The notes under the pieces were generated by a model. The model was not told the DNA's origin. It saw nothing but the letters and a program-made list of their open reading frames with translations, and did no database searches. DNA of 64,000 nucleotides from Lactobacillus sp. (GTDB taxonomy: Bacteria; Bacillota; Bacilli; Lactobacillales; Lactobacillaceae), in NCBI GenBank assembly GCA_022483245.1, contig JAKVNR010000001.1, positions 1,407,585 through 1,471,584 on the forward strand, read 5' to 3'. A program made the translations under genes and the position numbers. Positions 56,940 to 64,000 of the stretch are shown here, piece by piece (position 1 is the stretch's first letter; every line of letters starts with the position of its first letter).

Positions 56940-58301
56940 TTAAGCTTTTTCAGCTTCTTTTTTAGCTTCACGCTTAGCCATTGCTTCTTCGTGACGCTTC
57001 TTGTCTTGTTTGCGGTTAGCGATCATTAAGATCAAGGCACAAACAGTACCAGCAGCAGCTACGATAACACCAATCGTAAAGATGTGAGTGTAAGCAGTAA
57101 CTGGCTTGTTGTGGTCGATGATAGAACCGTTCAAACCATATGCCCAGAAGACTGGAGCATAACCAGCAAATGAACCAACACTCATGGCTGAACCAGTATA
57201 TTTGTCTGGAACGTCAGCTTCACTAATTGGGGCCATGATAATACTCTTAGCTAAGAACATAGCGAATGAGTAGATCAACAACAGGATGATGGTTTGCCAC
57301 AGCATGTTCATGCCCTTAGGCATAACCAGCAAGATAGCCATAGTAATCGCAGCTAATAATAAAGCTGAGAACATCATTCTTGAAGTTGAGTGGAAGACGT
57401 AGTCGGTTAAGATACCAGATACGGCACCACACAAAACGCCCATTGCCCCGGTGTTAATGATACCGAAGATTGAGGCAACACTTTGACTTACGTGGAAGAC
57501 AGCTTGCAAGTAAGGAACGGTGTAGATCAAGTTGATGTAGCACCAGTAAATAGTTAAAGCAACTAAAGCAGCTAACCAAATCTTTGGGTAGGTCATAACT
57601 TTACCCAAACCCTTTAAGGCTTCCAAAGATTTACCACTTTCGTTGGTCTTTTCAGTAGCGATCCCGTTGTTTGGCACACGCTTCCATACCCACCAGCAAA
57701 GTGGCAGCAGCAGCAAGTTGTAAACAAACATACCGCCCTTGAAGACTGCGATGCCGCCCATTAAGGACATAACACCAACTAAGATCAAGTTCATGCTCAT
57801 TTCCAAAGCACGACGGATGGATTCCAACATACCATAAGCCAAGCCTTTGTGACCTGGGTCGGACAGCATGTCGACACCATTTAAGACGGCTGGCCAGAAG
57901 ACAGCGTCAACCAAGCCCCAGATAACGGCGATAACTCGTAAAGCGCCAAAGCTCAGAGTAAACAGCGTCATAGCCAGGACAGTGACGAATCTGATCAGCA
58001 TTGAAACGATCAAGATGGATCTAACCGAGAAACGGTTGTTGATCCAGCCACCAGGGATGTAGAAGAAGACTGAAATCCCGATTAAACTGAAGATAACACC
58101 TAATTGGGCGTTATTCAGGTGAAGAACTTTTAACAGCAGGTCGTAGAAAGTACCCTTGAAAGCTTCAAAGGCTGAGTAAATAATCTGACCTGCAAAAACA
58201 ACACTCAGGAAACCTGAGAATTGCTTACCATTTTGGAAGCCGACTTTGTTTAAAAAGCCGTGCTTCTTTTGACTAGAACCAAGTTGTGAGGAATTTTCCA
58301 T
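56940..58301 (-). CDS. MFS transporter, paralogue 1 (overlaps GDPD gene)
   Basis: 453 residues with 12 helices, PGGWINNRFSVRSIL after helix 2 and VFWPAVLNGVDMLSDPGHKGLAYGMLES in the first half. Lys-rich C-terminus (AKREAKKEAEKA). The start codon lies 29 nt inside the 3' end of the glycerophosphodiesterase gene, giving tight coupling. This suggests the carrier supplies the enzyme's substrate. Confidence 0.88.
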   Translation of the reverse strand: MENSSQLGSSQKKHGFLNKVGFQNGKQFSGFLSVVFAGQIIYSAFEAFKGTFYDLLLKVLHLNNAQLGVIFSLIGISVFFYIPGGWINNRFSVRSILIVSMLIRFVTVLAMTLFTLSFGALRVIAVIWGLVDAVFWPAVLNGVDMLSDPGHKGLAYGMLESIRRALEMSMNLILVGVMSLMGGIAVFKGGMFVYNLLLLPLCWWVWKRVPNNGIATEKTNESGKSLEALKGLGKVMTYPKIWLAALVALTIYWCYINLIYTVPYLQAVFHVSQSVASIFGIINTGAMGVLCGAVSGILTDYVFHSTSRMMFSALLLAAITMAILLVMPKGMNMLWQTIILLLIYSFAMFLAKSIIMAPISEADVPDKYTGSAMSVGSFAGYAPVFWAYGLNGSIIDHNKPVTAYTHIFTIGVIVAAAGTVCALILMIANRKQDKKRHEEAMAKREAKKEAEKA

Positions 58302-59061
58302 AGTGTGGGCCGTCCTCTCTTTGGTGTGTTGGGAATGATTGGGTGATGTCGGTGAAGACGCCGTCTACGCCCCAGTTCCATAATTCGTTAGCGCGGTCAA
58401 TGGTGTCACAAGTCCAAACGTTAACCTTGTAACCCATGTCCTTCCATTCTTGAACTTGGCCGCGGGTTAAACCTTCGCTTTGTGGGTGGATGGTCTTAGC
58501 ACCACAAGCCTCACAAATTAATGGCCAGTCTTCGTATAAAGTGTGGGTTTCAAACAGGCAAGCGTAGTCTAAGTCAGGACGCAGCTTACGCAGTTTCAGT
58601 AACATAATTGGGTTGAATGAAGAAATCAAGATCTTGCATTCTGGGTCGATTTCGTCCAGCTTAGCAGCGAATTGTTTGATTTCTGAATCAGCTAAGTGGT
58701 TAGCACCTTCGCCAATGATAGCTTTTAATTCGAAGTTAGCGTTTAACTTGTACTTGTTCATAACTTCGATTAATTCGTCTAAAGTAGGAACCTTGGTGCC
58801 CTTGAACTTAGGAGAGAACCAAGAACCAGCATCCAAAGAACGGATTTCGTCAAAGGTGTGGTCAACAACGCGGCCATGGCCGTTAGTAGTACGGTCTAAG
58901 TAGTCATCGTGGATAATAACTAACTTTTCATCCTTGGTAATACCCAAGTCAGTTTCCAGCCAGTTAGCACCATATTTGTGCATTAATTCAAAGGCTGGGA
59001 TAGTGTTTTCAGGAGCCAGAGTAGACATCCCGCGGTGTGAAAAAATACGTTTTTCACTCAT
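58273..59061 (-). CDS. Glycerophosphodiester phosphodiesterase
   Basis: 262 residues of the GDPD TIM-barrel family, cleaving glycerophosphodiesters to glycerol-3-phosphate and an alcohol. SHRGMSTLAPENTIPAF (catalytic His/Glu), ETDLGITKDEKLVIIHDDYLDRTTNG and VWTCDTIDRANELWNWGVDGVFTD are diagnostic. GAGGAGG fixes the start at 59061. No signal peptide, so substrate must be imported, plausibly by the overlapping MFS carrier. Confidence 0.95.
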   Translation of the reverse strand: MSEKRIFSHRGMSTLAPENTIPAFELMHKYGANWLETDLGITKDEKLVIIHDDYLDRTTNGHGRVVDHTFDEIRSLDAGSWFSPKFKGTKVPTLDELIEVMNKYKLNANFELKAIIGEGANHLADSEIKQFAAKLDEIDPECKILISSFNPIMLLKLRKLRPDLDYACLFETHTLYEDWPLICEACGAKTIHPQSEGLTRGQVQEWKDMGYKVNVWTCDTIDRANELWNWGVDGVFTDITQSFPTHQREDGPHYGKFLTTWF

Positions 59062-59160
59062 TACAATAATCCTCCTCAAGAAATTGCTGCAATTGGTTCA
59101 AACAGGCTCAAAAGCTGTTCTAACGGCATTTGCAACAAGTAATTTATCTTACGATCTAAC

Positions 59161-59189
59161 ATGATAGCAAGGGGCTAAAATGTTGGCAA
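59161..59189 (-). promoter_or_regulatory. Promoter of GDPD/MFS operon
   Basis: Minus-strand TTGCCA (59184-59189) and TATCAT (59161-59166) spaced 17 nt, leaving a ~95-nt leader. Confidence 0.6.
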
Positions 59190-59381
59190 TCCTTGCTGCA
59201 TAAGGGTTGTAAGCGTAACCAACGGAGGGTAGCCTTTTTACAGAATTTTCCTATTTTTTATTTATAGGCAGAATAAATAACTTTTATGGCATAGCAAACA
59301 GAAAGTTAGTGATATTTTTCTCCTATAATATATAAACCCCATTCCTTTTATATTGGGAATAATAGTTCTATAATGTAATAG

Positions 59382-59399
59382 TTGATATTTATTTCACAA
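59382..59399. promoter_or_regulatory. Rex-like site upstream of adhE
   Basis: On the minus strand TTGTGAAATAAATATCAA matches one full half-site of the Rex consensus (TTGTGAAAT) with a degenerate second half. Rex represses adhE by NADH sensing in many Firmicutes. It lies just downstream of the 59369 TATAAT box. Confidence 0.45.
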
Positions 59400-59417
59400 G
59401 CAATGGAGGGTGCTAAG

Positions 59418-62036
59418 ATGACTGAAACCAAAGCACAAGCAAAGCCGCAAGCTGGCCAAAGCAAAGAAGAAGTTGCTGCGATGATTGATGATTTAGTCAA
59501 AAAGTCGCATGTTGCCTTGGATCAAATGTCGGATTTTACGCAAGCACAAGTCGATAAAATTTGTCAGGCAATTGCAATTGCCGGTGAACAGCATTCATAC
59601 GAATTAGCTAAGATGGCCGTTGAAGAAACCGGCCGCGGGATCGTGGAAGACAAGACCACTAAGAATATGTTCGCTAGCGAAAATATTTGGAATACACTGC
59701 GGGATGAAAAAACTGTCGGTGTAATTGAGCGTGACCGCGAGCGGCAATTAATCAAGATTGCTGAACCAATCGGTGTCATTGCTGGGGTAACACCAGTAAC
59801 CAACCCAACTTCAACCGTTATTTTCAAAGCAATGATTGCGCTGAAAACCAGAAACTCGATCATTTTTGGCTTCCACCCGCAAGCACAACAATGCTGCGTG
59901 AAGACGGCTGAAATTATTTCGCAAGCAGCTATTGCGGCTGGCGCTCCTAAGAATTGTATTCAATGGATTACCCAGCCAAGCTTGCAAGCAACGACAGACT
60001 TGATGAACCACCCAGGTGTACAGACTGTCCTGGCAACTGGCGGCCCAAGCATGGTTAAGGCGGCTTATTCAACTGGCAAGCCAGCTCTTGGTGTTGGTCC
60101 TGGTAATGGCCCGTCTTATATTGAAAAATCGGCTGATATTAAAAAGACCGTCTATGACATTGTTTTGTCTAAGACTTTCGATAACGGAATGATTTGTTCA
60201 TCCGAAAACTCAGTCGTCGTTGACCAAGAAATCTACGATCAAGTTAAAGAAGAATTCAAGAACTGGAACTGCTACTTTGTTAAACCTAGCGAAATTAAAC
60301 AATTTTCTGATGGTTTCATTGATCCACGTCGGGGCACAGTTCGCGGCCCAATCGCTGGTAAATCTGCTTATGAGATCGCCAAGTTATGCGGATTGAAAGT
60401 TCCAAAAGATACGAAAGTCTTAATTGCTGAATTAGATGGTGTTGGTCCAGATTACCCATTATCAGCTGAAAAATTGTCACCAGTTTTGTCCATGTACAAG
60501 GCGAAAAACACTGATGATGCCTTTAAGATTTGTACAGACTTGTTGAATTACGGTGGTCGGGGCCACACCGCTGGCATTCACACCCATGACCAAGCCTTAA
60601 TTGAAAAATTTGCTCTTGCTATGTCGGCTTGCCGGATTTTGGTAAATACCCCAGCGGCTGTCGGCGGAATTGGCGACTTGTACAACAATATGACTCCATC
60701 ACTGACTTTAGGGACCGGGTCATATGGTCAAAACTCAGTTTCACACAATATTTCTGCAGCTGACTTATTGAATATTAAGACAGTTGCGATGCGCCGTGAC
60801 AACATGCAGTGGATTAAAGTGCCAGCTAAGTCTTACTTTGAAAAGAATGCAGCTAACTACCTGCGGCATATGCCAAATGTTGAGCGTTTCTTTATCGTGA
60901 CTGATGAAGGCGTAGCTCAACAAGGCTTTGCTAACGTTATTACTGATATTATCAGCAAGCGGCGCGGTCAAAAGTCGTATGAAATTTTTGCTGGTGTGAC
61001 TAAGAGCCCAACAACTTCAGTAGTTGATGACGGTGTTCACCGGATGAAAATCTTTAAGCCTGATGTTGTGATTGCTTTGGGCGGCGGTTCCGTTATGGAT
61101 GCGGCTAAGTTAATGCGGCTGATGTACGAAAACCCAGAAATGTCATATGCTGATGCTTACCAACGTTTTTTGGACATCCGTAAACGGACGGTCTTGTTTC
61201 CCAGCAAACATTTAGTTCAATTAGTCTGCATCCCAACTACTTCCGGTACCGGATCAGAAGTTTCACCGGTCGCTGTTATCAAGGATGAACACAGCGGGAT
61301 TAAGCACACCATTTGTGACTACGCCTTAGATCCAGATGTGACAATTGTGGATTCACAATTCGTTGAAGATTTGCCAAAGTCATTGATTGCCCGCGCAGGT
61401 TTTGAAGCTTTAGGCCACGCCGTTGAATCTTATGTTTCAACAATGGCGACGGACTTTACTCGTGGCTGGTCAGTAGAAGCCGCTAAGCGGATTTTCAAGA
61501 ACTTAGAGGCTTCATATAATGGCGATTTGGAAGCTCGCGACAAGATGCATGATGCAGCTACGATTGCCGGGATGGCATATTCAAACGCCTTCTTGGGCAT
61601 TGGCCACTCGATTGCTCATACGGTTGGTTCTAAATTCAATATTCCATCTGGTTTGAGTGATGCAATCGTTATGCCGCAAGTGATTCGCTTTAATGCCCAA
61701 AAGCCGCGCAAGCTGGCTATGTGGCCGCACTACTCTGAATACCGGGCTAAGCATGATTATGCAGAACTAGCACGGATGTTAGGCTTAGGCGGCAAGACCG
61801 AAGATGAATCAGTTGAAAACCTGATTCAAAGAATTATTGAATTGGCTCACAACTTGAATATTAAAGTCAGCTTCAAAGACAATGGCGTCAGTGAGCAGGA
61901 CTTCAAGGATAATGTTGACCAATTAGCTGTCCAAGCTTATAGCGACCAAAACACAGTGACTAACCCTGTTTCACCATTTATCAGTCAGATCAAGCAATTG
62001 ATGGAAGACTGTTATGTTGGCAAGGGTATTAAGTAA
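59418..62036 (+). CDS. adhE: Bifunctional acetaldehyde-CoA / alcohol dehydrogenase
   Basis: 872 residues from the ATG at 59418, preceded by GGAGGG; an upstream TTG extension is not needed. The N-terminal aldehyde dehydrogenase has the catalytic Cys in NGMICSSEN. The C-terminal iron-type alcohol dehydrogenase has GGGSVMDAAK and the metal-binding His residues in HAVES and GIGHSIAHT. Reduces acetyl-CoA to ethanol to regenerate NAD. Assembles into spirosomes. A Rex-like site lies upstream. Confidence 0.97.
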   Translation: MTETKAQAKPQAGQSKEEVAAMIDDLVKKSHVALDQMSDFTQAQVDKICQAIAIAGEQHSYELAKMAVEETGRGIVEDKTTKNMFASENIWNTLRDEKTVGVIERDRERQLIKIAEPIGVIAGVTPVTNPTSTVIFKAMIALKTRNSIIFGFHPQAQQCCVKTAEIISQAAIAAGAPKNCIQWITQPSLQATTDLMNHPGVQTVLATGGPSMVKAAYSTGKPALGVGPGNGPSYIEKSADIKKTVYDIVLSKTFDNGMICSSENSVVVDQEIYDQVKEEFKNWNCYFVKPSEIKQFSDGFIDPRRGTVRGPIAGKSAYEIAKLCGLKVPKDTKVLIAELDGVGPDYPLSAEKLSPVLSMYKAKNTDDAFKICTDLLNYGGRGHTAGIHTHDQALIEKFALAMSACRILVNTPAAVGGIGDLYNNMTPSLTLGTGSYGQNSVSHNISAADLLNIKTVAMRRDNMQWIKVPAKSYFEKNAANYLRHMPNVERFFIVTDEGVAQQGFANVITDIISKRRGQKSYEIFAGVTKSPTTSVVDDGVHRMKIFKPDVVIALGGGSVMDAAKLMRLMYENPEMSYADAYQRFLDIRKRTVLFPSKHLVQLVCIPTTSGTGSEVSPVAVIKDEHSGIKHTICDYALDPDVTIVDSQFVEDLPKSLIARAGFEALGHAVESYVSTMATDFTRGWSVEAAKRIFKNLEASYNGDLEARDKMHDAATIAGMAYSNAFLGIGHSIAHTVGSKFNIPSGLSDAIVMPQVIRFNAQKPRKLAMWPHYSEYRAKHDYAELARMLGLGGKTEDESVENLIQRIIELAHNLNIKVSFKDNGVSEQDFKDNVDQLAVQAYSDQNTVTNPVSPFISQIKQLMEDCYVGKGIK

Positions 62037-62072
62037 GCTAATAACTTGTGCTGATATGTAAAAAAGCACAAA

Positions 62073-62105
62073 AAAAGATCTCCGAAAACGGAGATCTTTT
62101 TTTGG
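62073..62105 (+). terminator. adhE terminator
   Basis: AAAAGATCTCCG (62073-62084) and CGGAGATCTTTT (62089-62100), loop AAAA, then T run. Confidence 0.95.
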
Positions 62106-62220
62106 TTTATAGATAGTAAATGATGGGTCTTTGTTTAAGGCGATTAATAATTTATCATGTTTTTTTTCGTGCGGCAAGGAATTGATCCTAAAAACTTTTT
62201 TATACTTGGCATAAGTTATA

Positions 62221-63213
62221 TTAATAGTCTCGATAGCCTTCTGGGTGAGTTTGATGCCACTTCCAAGCTGAAGCAATAATCTGATCAACTTGCTCGTGTT
62301 GCGGCTGCCAGCCTAAGATTTCACGAGCCTTGGTTGAGTCAGCAACTAGGGAATCAGGGTCGCCGCCGCGGCGTGGCCCAATCGTGTATGGGATTTCTTG
62401 GCCGGTTGCTTTCATAGCAGCTTTAAGAATTTCTAAGTTAGAAAAACCGTGAGCAGAGCCCAGGTTGAAGACGTCTGACTTGTTGGTCTTAATTAAGTGC
62501 TGCAGAGCCAGCCAATGGGCGTCAACTAGGTCAACAACGTGAACATAGTCGCGGACATTGGTCCCATCTGGGGTGTTATAGTCATTGCCAAAAATAGTGA
62601 ATTTTTGATCGTGCGTTAAAGCAGAGCGCAAAATATTTGGAATTAGATGAGTTTCAGGGTGGTGGTCTTCACCAATTGTAGCGTCTAGGCTGGCACCGCC
62701 GACATTGAAGTAACGCAGGGCAATTGATTTGATGTCGTCAGCTTTGTCAGCCCAGCGCATCATAATTTCCATCATCATCTTAGTTTCACCGTATGGGTTG
62801 ATCGGATTAAGCGGCGTATCTTCAGTAATTGGCAGCTTTTGCGGGATTCCGTAAGTTGCAGCGCTTGAAGAGAAGATCAAGTATTTTACGCCAGCAGCTT
62901 GCATAGCTTCGAGCAGGCTGATCATGCCAGTCACATTGTTATCGTAATATTTCAGCGGTTTTTTAACTGATTCTGGTACCAAGGAATAAGCAGCGAAGTG
63001 CATGACTGCTTCGATTTTTTCAGTTTGCAGAATTTTTGTCAGTAAAAATTTATCTAAAATACTGCCTTGAATAAACTTTGCACGTGGATCAACAGCACGG
63101 CGGTGACCGGTGTAAAGGGCATCAAGGACGGTAACTTCATTGCCTTCAGCTAGCAGCTTTTTGACAGCGTGGGAGCCGATGTAGCCAGCGCCGCCAATAA
63201 CTAAAATACGCAT
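62221..63213 (-). CDS. galE: UDP-glucose 4-epimerase
   Basis: 330 residues of the extended short-chain dehydrogenase type. Rossmann GGAGYIGSH at residues 7-15, catalytic Tyr/Lys in NPYGETK and DGTNVRDYVHVVDL are diagnostic. Interconverts UDP-glucose and UDP-galactose for the Leloir pathway and exopolysaccharide precursors. AAGGAGG precedes the start. No other gal genes are in the window. Confidence 0.97.
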   Translation of the reverse strand: MRILVIGGAGYIGSHAVKKLLAEGNEVTVLDALYTGHRRAVDPRAKFIQGSILDKFLLTKILQTEKIEAVMHFAAYSLVPESVKKPLKYYDNNVTGMISLLEAMQAAGVKYLIFSSSAATYGIPQKLPITEDTPLNPINPYGETKMMMEIMMRWADKADDIKSIALRYFNVGGASLDATIGEDHHPETHLIPNILRSALTHDQKFTIFGNDYNTPDGTNVRDYVHVVDLVDAHWLALQHLIKTNKSDVFNLGSAHGFSNLEILKAAMKATGQEIPYTIGPRRGGDPDSLVADSTKAREILGWQPQHEQVDQIIASAWKWHQTHPEGYRDY

Positions 63214-63278
63214 AATTTCCTCCTTAAGTTTTCAGAAACTTGGCTATATTTTAGCATTTTTTGGAGGGATGAATGTGA

Positions 63279-63307
63279 TTGCGCTAACCCCGCTTGTCTG
63301 ATATAAT
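63279..63307 (+). promoter_or_regulatory. tRNA-Thr promoter
   Basis: TTGCGC (63279-63284) and TATAAT (63302-63307), 17-nt spacing, just before the tRNA. Confidence 0.7.
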
Positions 63308-63320
63308 TTTTCTTCGTGGA

Positions 63321-63393
63321 GCCGATTTAGCTCAGTCGGTAGAGCGTCTCCCTCGTAAAGAGAAGGTCGGCAGTTCGATTCTGCCAATCGGCA
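63321..63393 (+). tRNA. tRNA-Thr (CGT)
   Basis: 73-nt cloverleaf, acceptor GCCGATT/AATCGGC, anticodon CGT. Single-tRNA unit. CCA not encoded. Confidence 0.97.
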
Positions 63394-63410
63394 TTATAAA
63401 GCTTCATAAG

Positions 63411-63449
63411 TTAGCCCTGTTTGTTTAGTCAAGCAGGGCTAATTTTTTT
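63411..63449 (+). terminator. tRNA-Thr terminator
   Basis: TTAGCCCTG (63411-63419) and CAGGGCTAA (63434-63442) with additional inner pairs, then T run. Confidence 0.93.
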
Positions 63450-63645
63450 GCGAAAAATTTGATTAAACGGACTTATACCCGCTTTTATGCATCATGAAAA
63501 AGATGATTTATATGCGCCTACTTATTATTTTTCTAAAAAATATTAAATGCTCTCATATATATTTTTGTAAAGTATAATAAGCATGTAGTTTAAATTGAAA
63601 TTAAAATATTAAATAATTTATAAGCTATTATAAGGTATCAATAAA

Positions 63646-64000
63646 ATGGAATTTTGTGAAGCAATTAAGAAGAAAAGAAAAGAGCTTGGATTGACTCAAT
63701 CTCAAATGATATCGGGAGTGGGGATTACTAGATTTCAATTTTCTAAGATAGAAAGTGGAAATCGCAAAATGTATATTGACGATTTATTAAAAATGTTTGA
63801 ACTTAGAGGAATTGACGGAAAAAGCTTTTGGGATGAATATTTTGATAATAGTGATAAGAAAGAAAACCAAGAGACTATTACTCAAAAATTGACGCTAGCT
63901 TTCTATGATTCTGACTTGATTTTAGCTGAAAAAGTTAGAAATGCGTTGAGTGACATGAAAGACATATCTGAGGAACAGCGCTATCATGCGTTACTGATTT
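63646..64000 (+). CDS. Rgg/MutR-like transcriptional regulator, 3' truncated
   Basis: 118 codons visible. The N-terminal HTH (KRKELGLTQSQMISGVGITRFQFSKIESGNRKM) followed by a helical start of a TPR-like region (FDNSDKKENQETITQKLTLAFYDSDLI) resembles the Rgg family, which respond to short peptides in quorum sensing. AAGG precedes the start at a modest distance. The codon bias is more AT-rich than its neighbours. Rgg assignment is tentative because the C-terminal domain is missing. Confidence 0.68.
   Translation, partial: MEFCEAIKKKRKELGLTQSQMISGVGITRFQFSKIESGNRKMYIDDLLKMFELRGIDGKSFWDEYFDNSDKKENQETITQKLTLAFYDSDLILAEKVRNALSDMKDISEEQRYHALLI

Larger units (their letters stand above)
59062..59417. 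other. Divergent intergenic region between GDPD operon and adhE
   Basis: Holds the GDPD promoter and two TATAAT boxes on the adhE side, at 59324-59329 and 59369-59374. A Rex-like site lies near 59382-59399. Nothing else recognisable. Confidence 0.6.

Overview
The window is a chromosomal segment from a Lactobacillus in the strict sense (L. delbrueckii / L. acidophilus clade). This rests on a complete rRNA operon with Lactobacillus-type 16S sequence and a tRNA-Asn after 5S, strong AAGGAGG ribosome sites, YSIRK/LPQTG surface proteins with mucin-binding repeats, several C69 dipeptidases, a proline iminopeptidase and a bifunctional AdhE. The species cannot be fixed by reading alone. I see no insertion sequence, prophage, CRISPR array or replication origin.

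Layout. 1-5.7 kb: partial proline iminopeptidase, an ABC exporter coupled to a degenerate sirtuin-like protein, then purine salvage (xpt with a guanine riboswitch, and guaA). 5.7-15.6 kb: three consecutive sortase-anchored adhesins. 15.8-18.9 kb: PAP2 phosphatase, a DUF2442/DUF4160-like pair, a membrane protein plus small HTH regulator pair, and an aldo/keto reductase. 18.9-23 kb: a TetR-type regulator divergent from a three-gene operon encoding an AttH/CrtC-like hydratase-fold protein, a fumarate-reductase-like flavoprotein and a seven-helix protein resembling transmembrane terpene cyclases. 23-27.6 kb: an orphan AAA ATPase, a DHA2 efflux pump with an acetyltransferase, and a xanthine permease with a second guanine riboswitch. 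27.7-36.2 kb: three C69 dipeptidases surrounding a TrpXYZ-type ABC transporter and a secreted nuclease. 36.2-47 kb: an APC permease, an inactive beta-lactamase-like protein, TetR plus MMPL exporter, a zinc-ribbon membrane protein, aldehyde dehydrogenase, esterase, TVP38-family protein and GNAT. 47-54.4 kb: serS with a T-box, then the rRNA operon with tRNA-Ile, Ala and Asn. 54.4-64 kb: LysR, two paralogous MFS carriers with a glycerophosphodiesterase, adhE, galE, tRNA-Thr and a truncated Rgg-like regulator.

How the parts work together. Two riboswitches of the guanine class link xpt and pbuX into one purine-salvage regulon, while guaA has its own plain promoter. The peptidases (PepI, three C69 enzymes), the APC permease and the tryptophan-type ABC transporter form a peptide and amino-acid acquisition theme. 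The most interesting candidates are two. The first is the leader of the TrpXYZ-type operon: a 16-codon peptide with one Trp codon runs into a three-stem element followed by two consecutive intrinsic terminators, with no T-box sequence. The second is the AttH/CrtC - flavoprotein - terpene-cyclase-like operon, a plausible undescribed pathway for an isoprenoid-like or other hydrophobic substrate. Its flavoprotein carries an in-frame TGA just after the predicted FMN attachment site.
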